In this document: piece after piece, positions 21,181 through 29,337 of the stretch
How positions within the stretch are numbered: position 1 is the stretch's first letter
Layout of the letters: each line of letters starts with the position of its first letter
NCBI GenBank assembly: GCA_019090615.1
Contig: JAHRVQ010000086.1
Span: 52,891 to 116,890, forward strand
From: Pseudomonadales bacterium
Lineage (GTDB): Bacteria; Pseudomonadota; Gammaproteobacteria; Pseudomonadales; Azotimanducaceae
Length of the DNA: 64,000 nt
Reading direction: 5' to 3'
Translations under genes and position numbers: made by a program
Notes under the pieces: model-generated
The model's database searches: none
What the model saw: only the letters and a program-made list of their open reading frames with translations
What the model was told of the DNA's origin: nothing

Positions 21181-21240
21181 TTTTACTTAATCGTCACGCC
21201 TTTTACTTAACCGTCACGCCTTTTACTTAACCGTCACGAC
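21181..21240. repeat. 20-bp tandem repeat, three copies
   Basis: TTTTACTTAACCGTCACGCC occurs at 21181-21200 (one change), 21201-21220 and 21221-21240 (one change at the end). The array ends 2 bp before the stop codon of the minus-strand cyclic-nucleotide-binding gene. It resembles iterons in form, but no replication gene is near. Confidence 0.92.
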
Positions 21241-21242
21241 GT

Positions 21243-21698
21243 CTATTTACCAGCAACGACGCTATTCATATGATCAAGCCGTTCTACTAGTACTTTGATT
21301 ATATTGTCTTTTAACTTTTCTCTAATACTTACATCAAGGTGTTCGAGCGTGGGCTTATCGATTTCAAAAACAATAGAGTTAATCAACGCATTAACCGATG
21401 TAGTCCGAGGACAATCCGTTAAAAAGGCCACTTCACCAAAAATACTACCGGGGGAAAGCAGAGCAAGGGTTTTACCAGACTTGCCAAGATGTACCTTCAC
21501 TTTACCGGTAAGCAATATATAAAATGACCGATCTAGCGCACCCTGCGTGATAATTGCCTCATTCTTAACGCAGAAGAAAAAATGCGAATGAAAACCGGTC
21601 AAAATTTCTTTTTCAGCCAGCGTAAGGTTATCGAAAAACTCAACCTTATTCAGTATATCTAAAGCCTTGTCACTCGATATCGGGCTTAAGCGTTTCAT
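21243..21698 (-). CDS. stand-alone cyclic-nucleotide-binding domain protein
   Basis: A 151-residue protein consisting of one cNMP-binding (Crp-type effector) domain. The phosphate-binding cassette is clear: GSIFGEVAFLTDCPRTTSVNA with the phosphate-contacting Glu and Arg. After it there is only a short helix (IREKLKDNIIKVLVERLDHMNSVV) and no helix-turn-helix, so it is not a CRP/FNR transcription factor. It may relay a cyclic-nucleotide signal by protein contact. It has no operon partner; a 20-bp triple repeat follows its stop. Confidence 0.88.
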   Translation of the reverse strand: MKRLSPISSDKALDILNKVEFFDNLTLAEKEILTGFHSHFFFCVKNEAIITQGALDRSFYILLTGKVKVHLGKSGKTLALLSPGSIFGEVAFLTDCPRTTSVNALINSIVFEIDKPTLEHLDVSIREKLKDNIIKVLVERLDHMNSVVAGK

Positions 21699-21905
21699 CT
21701 GGCGTCCAGCTTCTTTGTTGTAGATTCCTCACTTCAGTGTAGCCGGTGGCCCTACTAAATGCTTAAAAAAGTAGCCACTACCCACAAATTGTCAAGCTGG
21801 TTTATCGCGCCTGGTGTTGACGGTGATCGTGGTAAACAGAAATACCAGGCGCTCACAAATGTAAGCGAGCGCCTGATACTTGCTAGCAAATAATTAGCCA
21901 GCCAA

Positions 21906-22670
21906 TTATTTAGCTTTCCAATTAGGCGGTCTTTTTTCGATAAATGCCAAAGGGCCTTCTTTGAAATCTTCTGTACCGACTATTTCGCCGAATGCTTTAC
22001 CACTGCTTTTCCATAACTCTTCATCACTAGCAGTTAATGCCTTTGCAGCAACCCGGCGACTGGCTTGTACTGCCAATGGTGCATTGGCGTTAATTCGATC
22101 AGCCAGTTTTTTGGCTTCTATCAGCACCTGATCCACTGGCACCACTTTATTCACCATGCCAAGTTCATAGGCACGTTCTGCCGATACAGGGTCACCGGTT
22201 AAAATCATTTCCATACCCGTTGCCATACCAATCATCCTTGGCAAACGGAATAAACCACCCGCCCCTGCCACCAGTGAACGCTTCACTTCTGGCAGGCCAA
22301 ATACAGTTTCCGTGGATGCGATGATCAAATCACAGGACAAGGAAATTTCGCAACCACCTGCCACTGCGGTACCCGTTATAGCCGCAATAAGCGGTTTAGT
22401 TCGCTCACGTTTAACAATACCGCCAAATCCACCACGCTTAGTGGCCAATGCCGCCCCAGTACCCGCATTCACTTCTTTCAGATCTGCACCGGCGCAAAAC
22501 ACTTTACCTTCGGCACTTAAAATACCCACCCAAAGGTCGTCGTCATTTTCAAATTCATCCAGACAGGCTTCCATGGTTGAAGCCATTTCACCGTTTATTG
22601 CGTTGCGTGCCTCTGGTCTATTAAGCGTAATATAGGCAATTCGGCCTTCTTTTCTGAGTTCTACGGGCAT
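21906..22670 (-). CDS. enoyl-CoA hydratase/isomerase family protein
   Basis: Crotonase-fold protein of 254 residues. The first oxyanion-hole segment is EGKVFCAGADLKEV, the second is AVAGGCEISLSCDLIIAS, and the segment with one catalytic glutamate is FGLPEVKRSLVAGAGGLFRLPRMIG. The C-terminus DFKEGPLAFIEKRPPNWKAK is typical. AGGAG precedes the ATG. A 14-bp tandem repeat lies in the 5' flank about 40-90 bp upstream. The acyl-CoA substrate is unknown. Confidence 0.9.
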   Translation of the reverse strand: MPVELRKEGRIAYITLNRPEARNAINGEMASTMEACLDEFENDDDLWVGILSAEGKVFCAGADLKEVNAGTGAALATKRGGFGGIVKRERTKPLIAAITGTAVAGGCEISLSCDLIIASTETVFGLPEVKRSLVAGAGGLFRLPRMIGMATGMEMILTGDPVSAERAYELGMVNKVVPVDQVLIEAKKLADRINANAPLAVQASRRVAAKALTASDEELWKSSGKAFGEIVGTEDFKEGPLAFIEKRPPNWKAK

Positions 22671-22706
22671 TATTTTGCTCCTGCTAATAATCGAATAAAA
22701 ATTATA

Positions 22707-22762
22707 AAGGGAAACCTATCAAGGGGAAACTAACAAGGGGAAACTAACAAGGGGAAACTAAC
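22707..22762. repeat. 14-bp tandem repeat upstream of the enoyl-CoA hydratase gene
   Basis: AAGGGGAAACTAAC occurs at 22721-22734, 22735-22748 and 22749-22762, with a degenerate fourth copy at 22707-22720. It lies between the start of the hydratase gene and the terminator of the lipoprotein operon, so it could sit in the hydratase promoter or leader. Confidence 0.9.
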
Positions 22763-22778
22763 AAATTAAACTCAGCAA

Positions 22779-22810
22779 CTAAAAAGCGCGGCATGAACCG
22801 CGCTTTTTAG
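22779..22810 (-). terminator. strong intrinsic terminator of the Slam-FecR-lipoprotein operon
   Basis: Perfect 13-bp inverted repeat CTAAAAAGCGCGG (22779-22791) / CCGCGCTTTTTAG (22798-22810) with a 6-base loop. On the minus strand the GC-rich stem is followed by TTTTT, the classic Rho-independent form, 59 bp after the end of the large lipoprotein gene. Confidence 0.88.
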
Positions 22811-22868
22811 ACAAGAACTACTTAGTAAGATCTACTCAACAATTTACACATTAAGACATCTCATTAAA

Positions 22869-25800
22869 TTATGGCAAAGCTAAAAATACCTCGCCAATGG
22901 TAGACAAGTTGCCATTAGCATCCCGCACCCTGTAATAAATCACGTCGTCAGTAGTTCCTACATCAGAGGTATACGAAATTTCCCCCGTTGCAGAATTAAC
23001 TGTAGCGATACCGTTAAATGGCCCCAGGACAATTTCAACAGTCTCATTATCTATCGTGCTGTCACCTATCAAATCATTAGAAACAACAGTAACAATTAAC
23101 GTTTGAGCTTCCAAAAAGGTAGCAAAATCGGGTACCGCAATCGGTGGATTACCAGTATAAGCTGTTCTTCTTTCAACCCTTGGGAAAAACGAATTAATAT
23201 TCAGGGTATTTTCATCACAACCAGTGCCGATGACAATGGTGGGGTCGGCAACAGATGCGCAGTCGTTCAGCGCATTTAATGTGATAGAACGGTAGGTACC
23301 ATCAGACGTAACATCAAATAAGTTCATATCCCTCTCAAACGAGGTTTGATTATTTGATATTGGATTTACACCATCGTTAAGCCCCGCACAGTGAGACACA
23401 GAGGGCACTCGGCTACCAACATATAACTGATTGGTTGCCAGGGTCCGCTGGATAATTAAATCATCGTCTTCATCAACAAACCAACAGATGCCAAAGGTAC
23501 TCTGAAATATTTCAGTTATTACACCCGTCGTATCGTCGACTATCTGGCTTTCGGCAACGCCGTTGCCCTCCGGTCTTAGATGGAAAAGTGTGGTCACAGG
23601 AATATCACCAGCAGTAACAAAAGAAGTACCAAGACTTTCATACAACCCGGCAGTATTAAAATTGGTAAATATTGTTTCAAGATCATCGACAAAGGATAAT
23701 TCTGCGAATGCTCTTACGGTACCATCCGTGTAGGCATACCTGGTTGCTACAACGGTACCAGTGGCGCGTTCTTCAAGGCGATAATAATCGGCCACTTCTC
23801 CATCGGTAAAGGTCACCGTTAGATGTCCGTCAGCCTGAGTGACATAACTAAAGTCACTGTTTTTATCAACCGCTCGACCCTGCGCACCAGCATTAAAAAA
23901 CAATTCATCTAGGTTCAACTCCGGCGCATCCAGGATGGTTGGTATATCAGCCGATATATTGGTTTGCAGCGCGATGGATGAACCCTCAGTAGGAGCGAAG
24001 TTGATAGTTTGTGCACTATCAAACCCCTGGAACTGTCCAGCTTCATCCACCGGGTTAGAAGACTCAATCTCAACGCTATTAGTCAGGTCAGTGACTGTTC
24101 GAGTTAAGAAATTAGTTACTGAATACCCGTTAACGGTCAAGCCATTTGACTGCAACTGCAATTGCATGATATCGATTACTAGCAACGTTTCGACTGTTTC
24201 ATCAAGGCCATCTGCATCAACATCAAGCTGTTCGTTTGTTCTGCTTAGTTCAAGACCACCGATGTCAGAAAAATTTAGTGACAGAATGCTGCCATTTTCA
24301 TTCCAGGTAAAACCAAACGACCCCAGGTTATCTACAAATACGCCAGTACCGTCTTCTACCAGGCTAACCTGCGCTGCGGTAGAAACATCACTACCAAAGG
24401 CCACTGGATGCGCATTATCCAGCACTGAGAAAAACTCTGCCGGGACAACTGGAGGAAAGGTAATGTCAATAGTCGTTGTATCAGAAAACCCATTAGCATC
24501 CCTGACTATCAAGGAAAAATTCAAAACTTCTGGCGTTGAAAAGTCTGTTGCAAGCGGCGCAAAAAAAGTAGGTGCTATGCCAAATGCATCACTCAGCTCC
24601 ACCAATGAGCCAGAATTTTGCACCCATTCAAAACTAACAACACCTTCATCATCTCTGCTTTGCGAGCCATCCAGAGTAACCAGCGATGTACCGCCCACAA
24701 GATCAAACGGCACAGTCTGATCTACAGCCACAGCAACCGGCGGGCTAACCTGGATATCTAGGCGGCCAATGGTTGATTCATTACCCGATGTATCGCTAAC
24801 CCGATACTGTACAGTATCCCTCAACGCACCTGACAAATCCGATATATAAGTTATCACACCTGTAACCGCATCAACGGTGGCTGTACCAAAAAATGGTCCA
24901 CGGGCAATTTCGACACTGGTTAGGTCAATCGCTAAATCACCTGCGATATCGTTAGCCACAACATCCACAATCACCGGTTCATCAGCTTCAAGACTGGCAT
25001 TATCGAACACGGCCAGAGGCGGCTGCACAGTAAGCGGTATTTTATTGCCAAACAAAAATTCAAAATCAGTCACCATCAACGTAGGTGTTGCGCAACTTAG
25101 GTCACCTGGCGAACCGCAGGAAGGTGATCGAATCTTTCTCACCGCTTTGATTTCGTTAGCATCTGCCGCACCAAAATTTATACTGGTTACACTCGAGAGT
25201 ATTTGCTCATCAGTTAACGCCGCACAGAACTCAACAGTAGGTGTTGAACTACCTGGGAACAACAAATTTCTGGCAGACACACTGTTAAAAACCGCCTCTC
25301 CGTCAACAATCGATACGCAGCGCCCCGTATCACTACCAATCTGGATAGTACCCTGACTATCAAGCCGGAATTCACCTTCAATCGAACCTGTACCATCTGG
25401 ATTAGTTCGGCCAATAATTTCAGCCACAAGATCATTATCCGTCACTGGGTCTCGCAAATTATCATAGCGAAACAAACCCGTAAAAATGCCCGCTATATCC
25501 AACAGGCTAGTTGGCGCTGGTACCGGATTGGGGTCTTTCAGAAAGGATAATCTCACATCGCCGATTAATGCGTCATCACCAGGTACCAAAGGCCCGTTTA
25601 ATGAATATCGCACCGCCACAACATCCCCTGAGTCACGTGTAGTAAGATGGAAATATTCTGCCGTCTCATCATTGTCAAATACCACAGATAGATGACCATC
25701 GGTATTTAATGTATAGGTAAAATCAACCGCATTGTAAGTGGTACTGCCTGTACCGTCAGCACTAAATATAAATTCGTCAAGATATAACTCATCCGGATTT

Positions 25801-27503
25801 TCCAACGCAGGAAACTGCGGGATAGCGTTAATTAACAAACTACGCGAAGTACCTTCAGCGATGACAAAGGGAATCTGCTGGTTAAAATCAAAAATACGGA
25901 TCGGGTCATTAAATTCATAGGGTTCATCCGCACGGGTTAATTCAGTATCTACACCGGTAAAGACCCGCGTACCTACCTCTCTAATTGTAAACCTATCCCC
26001 ATCTGACGTTCTTTCTACCAGTGTCAGCTCAAAAAAGTCAGCTACCTCATCAACATTAAATTGTTCTGGTACTCCATCCAAATCAACATCAAAACTGTCT
26101 TCAAAATCATCGATGATAAATGGCTCATCGAACACAATCCGCAATTCGTCACCCTCTGTATCATAAGTGATGTCAATAGTGCCTTCTTCTAATAACAACG
26201 AACCAGTGCCATCAGCATTAAGACTTACCTGACCCCCACCATCTAAATCTTCGCCCACATCATCACCAAAAAACTGGCCCAGTTCATCAATAATGAGGAA
26301 GGTTTGCGGCACTAAACCGTCAATGTTGATATCCACCGTATCGGTTGCCTCCAAACCTATTGAATCAGTCACTGTCACAGAAAAAGTCAGGACTTCCGAG
26401 ATCGAGACCGAGGGCGCTAAAAAACTAGGCGATGCAATACTCGGATCATCCAGACTGACGGTTTGTCCCTGGGTTTGAACCCAGGCAAAACTAATGCCAC
26501 CTTCTGCATCTGATGAGCTAGCACCATCAAGGACAACGGTTGCTGCACCCGCTACCGTCTGATCCAGCCCTGCATTGGCAATTGGCGCATTATTCGCAAA
26601 AGCAGTAGTTTCAATATTTGGAATACTGATGCCTTCATAGCGTGCAGCATTATTATTTCTAAATCGAAGGATTTCGGTATCCAGATCTATGGTAGTCGGG
26701 ATAGTCACCGTTTCAGATAACTCGCCCGTCGGCTCACCAAAAACAAAACCATCCAGCCTACCGTCAATTAGATCATCAATCACTGAACGTACCACCGCAA
26801 AGTTAGGCTCAGAGAATCCTGCAGCCTGCGATATATTGTTAATTGCATTGGCTAACCCACCTAATAACAGCGCATATTGCTTCTGCGCCTCTGTGGCCGC
26901 TTCATCAGGTGCCACCGGGTTGGCGGGTATAGTAGTTACCAGGTCAAAACCTGCAATCTCACTTAAAGCGGAATTGGCTGCATTAAACTGATCCAGAAAA
27001 CCACCCCCGAGGCTGCTATTTAGCACGGCGCGGTTATACAGAACGCTGGTCATCGGTGTAATAGCTACACTAGTTGAACCTTCGGTTATAATAGAGAACA
27101 GGTTATCGGACTCCGAAAGCTGTATCTGTCGTTTTAAAGCAACATCTGGCTCCTGGTCAGATTCATCAATAAACCTGCCGCCGCTTGTTACAACGGCCAA
27201 ATCTCCAAACCCTGAGTCCAATTGAATATCAAAATTACCACTTTCATTCGTTGTGGTGGTATTGACAGGGTCACCAATCAGGTTACCAAAGTCATCCAAA
27301 TTAAAAAATTCCACGGTTGCGCCATTAACTGGACCTTTAATCACTGCACCTGACACACTAATTTGTGCCGGCGCTGAATTCTGTGGCCCCGCTGGTGATG
27401 ATGAAGAACCGCCGCCTCCTCCACCACAGGCTGATAACAGTCCAATACACATAATGGTTACAAGCTGCCAACCATATTTCCTAGCAAAGTTATAAATATT
27501 CAT
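22869..27503 (-). CDS. giant surface-type lipoprotein with duplicated PKD / Ig-like modules
   Basis: A 1544-residue lipoprotein. The signal peptide ends in the lipobox LSAC (Cys26), followed by a Gly/Ser tether (GGGGGGSSSS), typical of lipoproteins displayed away from the membrane. Residues about 45-130 resemble a carboxypeptidase-regulatory-like domain. Then come two homologous modules: a PKD-like domain (306-394), about 425 residues of novel beta-rich sequence, and a cadherin-like/Big_9 domain (828-919); the same order repeats at 921-1016, 1021-1445 and 1450-1544. Asp-rich DVDLDGVPE and DVDADGLDE motifs at equivalent places look like calcium sites. It is the last gene of an operon with a Slam-like barrel and a FecR protein. 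An adhesin or surface-layer role is inferred; the middle domains are unrecognised. Confidence 0.88.
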   Translation of the reverse strand: MNIYNFARKYGWQLVTIMCIGLLSACGGGGGGSSSSPAGPQNSAPAQISVSGAVIKGPVNGATVEFFNLDDFGNLIGDPVNTTTTNESGNFDIQLDSGFGDLAVVTSGGRFIDESDQEPDVALKRQIQLSESDNLFSIITEGSTSVAITPMTSVLYNRAVLNSSLGGGFLDQFNAANSALSEIAGFDLVTTIPANPVAPDEAATEAQKQYALLLGGLANAINNISQAAGFSEPNFAVVRSVIDDLIDGRLDGFVFGEPTGELSETVTIPTTIDLDTEILRFRNNNAARYEGISIPNIETTAFANNAPIANAGLDQTVAGAATVVLDGASSSDAEGGISFAWVQTQGQTVSLDDPSIASPSFLAPSVSISEVLTFSVTVTDSIGLEATDTVDINIDGLVPQTFLIIDELGQFFGDDVGEDLDGGGQVSLNADGTGSLLLEEGTIDITYDTEGDELRIVFDEPFIIDDFEDSFDVDLDGVPEQFNVDEVADFFELTLVERTSDGDRFTIREVGTRVFTGVDTELTRADEPYEFNDPIRIFDFNQQIPFVIAEGTSRSLLINAIPQFPALENPDELYLDEFIFSADGTGSTTYNAVDFTYTLNTDGHLSVVFDNDETAEYFHLTTRDSGDVVAVRYSLNGPLVPGDDALIGDVRLSFLKDPNPVPAPTSLLDIAGIFTGLFRYDNLRDPVTDNDLVAEIIGRTNPDGTGSIEGEFRLDSQGTIQIGSDTGRCVSIVDGEAVFNSVSARNLLFPGSSTPTVEFCAALTDEQILSSVTSINFGAADANEIKAVRKIRSPSCGSPGDLSCATPTLMVTDFEFLFGNKIPLTVQPPLAVFDNASLEADEPVIVDVVANDIAGDLAIDLTSVEIARGPFFGTATVDAVTGVITYISDLSGALRDTVQYRVSDTSGNESTIGRLDIQVSPPVAVAVDQTVPFDLVGGTSLVTLDGSQSRDDEGVVSFEWVQNSGSLVELSDAFGIAPTFFAPLATDFSTPEVLNFSLIVRDANGFSDTTTIDITFPPVVPAEFFSVLDNAHPVAFGSDVSTAAQVSLVEDGTGVFVDNLGSFGFTWNENGSILSLNFSDIGGLELSRTNEQLDVDADGLDETVETLLVIDIMQLQLQSNGLTVNGYSVTNFLTRTVTDLTNSVEIESSNPVDEAGQFQGFDSAQTINFAPTEGSSIALQTNISADIPTILDAPELNLDELFFNAGAQGRAVDKNSDFSYVTQADGHLTVTFTDGEVADYYRLEERATGTVVATRYAYTDGTVRAFAELSFVDDLETIFTNFNTAGLYESLGTSFVTAGDIPVTTLFHLRPEGNGVAESQIVDDTTGVITEIFQSTFGICWFVDEDDDLIIQRTLATNQLYVGSRVPSVSHCAGLNDGVNPISNNQTSFERDMNLFDVTSDGTYRSITLNALNDCASVADPTIVIGTGCDENTLNINSFFPRVERRTAYTGNPPIAVPDFATFLEAQTLIVTVVSNDLIGDSTIDNETVEIVLGPFNGIATVNSATGEISYTSDVGTTDDVIYYRVRDANGNLSTIGEVFLALP

Positions 27504-27531
27504 TTCCTATACCTTGTTATTGGTTAGTAAC

Positions 27532-29325
27532 CTATAGAGGATCAACTAAATTAAATATCACAACACCATTGATGTTGTTGTCAAAACTACTGTTTGTCTC
27601 ATTAGTGAGGGTGTAACTCAAACCAGCACCAACAGGAACACCGCCCTCGCCAATGCCGGTGAATATACCCGCAAATTCGCCAAAACCACCGCTTTCACCA
27701 TCCACACTGACAGTTCCATAGAGGCCGGAAAAAAGATTTGAATTTGCAGGGTCGGTTGGGTTAGTGGTACCCGTGCCCACTGCACTCCACAGTTGGTTAT
27801 TGACGCTTAGATTCAAACTGCTTGCGACAGCATTGTTAGTGAAATCAGCACTTAATGAAGCTGAGCCAAGCACACCAACATGACCCAGGTTATCCGTAGG
27901 GTCAGTATTACCCACCAGCACATAGTTCGCTGTACCACTAATAGCCAACGCTGGCCGTTGACTTGTGGCGTCAACTTCTGGTGCTAACACCCAATGTATA
28001 GGGCTTTCGTTCAAGTCAATAATATCAGTCTCACCGTCAGAAAAGGTCTCATCAGCGATACCATCGGCCCATCGACCCCAACGTAACTGGCTGACCGCAT
28101 CAAAACCAGCATTTTTGATAGCCCCTGTGCCAATATCTATAGTACTTGTAAAATCAGAAAACCCACTTTCGTTTGCACCATCTCTAGGAAAACCAATCAA
28201 ATTGCCGTTCTCATTCACCTTAACCAGCAGCGCATCGGCATTGCCGGTACCAACAATTTCATCGCCTGTGGCGGCCAGCGCTCTGGTAGCCACAATGACT
28301 TCACTACCACCACTACCCAGGTCGATTTCCTGACCATCACTACCCGCACCACTAATTTCCTGCTCAGGCTCCTCAACCGTTGCTATAGCGACTGTTTCAG
28401 TATCTGTAGAAGCCGCTGAGGCCGCTTCACTACTGACATCACCACTACGTTCCTCGGCTATGGATTCTGACTCTGAGTCCGTGCTGGCACTGTCGCCTTC
28501 ACTATCTCCATCAGAACTATCTCCATCAGAACCGTCTCCATCAGAACCGTCACTATCCGTGCTTTCACCATCATCCGATCCTTCTTCGGCGCTTTCATCG
28601 CCACCGCTGTCACTATCATCACTATCATCGCTTTCTTCTTCACTTTCTTCTTCAACCAGAATCAAACCATCTTCCGATAAGGCACTAGGTGGTGCGATCA
28701 AACGGGTGGGTGGCAGGGTGAAACTGGCTGCAAATCCAAATTGGTTTTTTGCCAGGTCAAGACTACCGCCATCATTAGTCATCGACACGCCACCGTCAGA
28801 GACACCAACGTAAACACCATCGTCATCCCCACCACAGTCTGCAGAACAAACTCGCGCGGAAAATAGCGTACCGCGCACACCAACAATTGCGGAAGGCGTG
28901 GTTAGCTGATAAGCCGCTGGCTCAAGCTTAGAGATACGGCCGGTAATGGTCCTAAAGCCACCTTTTTTCAAGTTAAAACGGGCCAATAATACTTTACCCG
29001 CGCCGATTGCTGGTGTAGACGCCGTCGCCGGCGCTTCAAGTGCTTCGACAACAAAGCGTGAATTGGGTCGAATAGCTATCTTGGTACCATCAGCTAATTT
29101 TAATTGCGCATAACCCCGTGGCCCAGTAACAATTTCATCCCCCTGTTCAACTACATCACCACGACGTAAGATCGCCACTGTCGGCTTTTCAACCGTTACA
29201 TTGCCGATGGTATATAGCGCTAATCCAACATTCGCCCAGGCTGAACTAACAAAAAGCGCCGAGGAAATAAACAATAAAAATGGGATAATCGATAAGACTT
29301 TAACCTGATTTATTAAGCGTTTCAT
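27532..29325 (-). CDS. FecR-domain protein with acidic linker and TbpB-like C-terminal barrel
   Basis: Secreted or periplasmic protein of 597 residues. A Sec signal ends SSAWA|NVG. A FecR domain covers about residues 33-165 (RRGDVVEQGDEIVTGPRGYAQLKLADGTKIAIRPNSRF ... AIVGVRGTLFSARVC, here shown in two pieces of one domain). A very acidic Ser/Asp/Glu linker spans about 225-300 and is built partly from a 15-bp DNA repeat. The C-terminal part contains LRWGRWADG, NYVLVGNTDPTDNLG and SADFTNNAVASSLNL, then LFSGLYGTVSV and GEFAGIFTG, the pattern of the small TbpB-like beta-barrel found in cargo of DUF560/Slam secretion. I chose the ATG at 29325, with GGAGGG 8 bp upstream, over the TTG at 29328. The ribosome site overlaps the end of the Slam-like gene. 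No FecI/FecA genes are near, so iron signalling is unlikely. Confidence 0.85.
   Translation of the reverse strand: MKRLINQVKVLSIIPFLLFISSALFVSSAWANVGLALYTIGNVTVEKPTVAILRRGDVVEQGDEIVTGPRGYAQLKLADGTKIAIRPNSRFVVEALEAPATASTPAIGAGKVLLARFNLKKGGFRTITGRISKLEPAAYQLTTPSAIVGVRGTLFSARVCSADCGGDDDGVYVGVSDGGVSMTNDGGSLDLAKNQFGFAASFTLPPTRLIAPPSALSEDGLILVEEESEEESDDSDDSDSGGDESAEEGSDDGESTDSDGSDGDGSDGDSSDGDSEGDSASTDSESESIAEERSGDVSSEAASAASTDTETVAIATVEEPEQEISGAGSDGQEIDLGSGGSEVIVATRALAATGDEIVGTGNADALLVKVNENGNLIGFPRDGANESGFSDFTSTIDIGTGAIKNAGFDAVSQLRWGRWADGIADETFSDGETDIIDLNESPIHWVLAPEVDATSQRPALAISGTANYVLVGNTDPTDNLGHVGVLGSASLSADFTNNAVASSLNLSVNNQLWSAVGTGTTNPTDPANSNLFSGLYGTVSVDGESGGFGEFAGIFTGIGEGGVPVGAGLSYTLTNETNSSFDNNINGVVIFNLVDPL
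28501..28545. repeat. 15-bp in-frame tandem repeat in the FecR acidic linker
   Basis: ACTATCTCCATCAGA occurs at 28501-28515 and 28516-28530, with a two-base variant at 28531-28545. On the minus strand it encodes Ser-Asp-Gly-Asp-type pentapeptides. Further degenerate Ser/Asp-coding repeats flank it on both sides. Confidence 0.85.
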
Positions 29326-29337
29326 CAATCGCCCTCC

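Noticed and set aside
21181..21240. Direct repeats as CRISPR or plasmid iterons
   Set aside because: Copies are contiguous without spacers, and no replication or Cas gene is near.
23935..24720. Long plus-strand frame (261 codons) antisense to the giant lipoprotein
   Set aside because: Ser/Thr/Val-rich shadow of the real gene with no domain and no start signal.
27532..29325. FecR protein as part of an iron-siderophore FecIRA signalling system
   Set aside because: No FecI-type sigma factor or TonB-dependent receptor is encoded nearby, and the protein is exported rather than a membrane anti-sigma factor.
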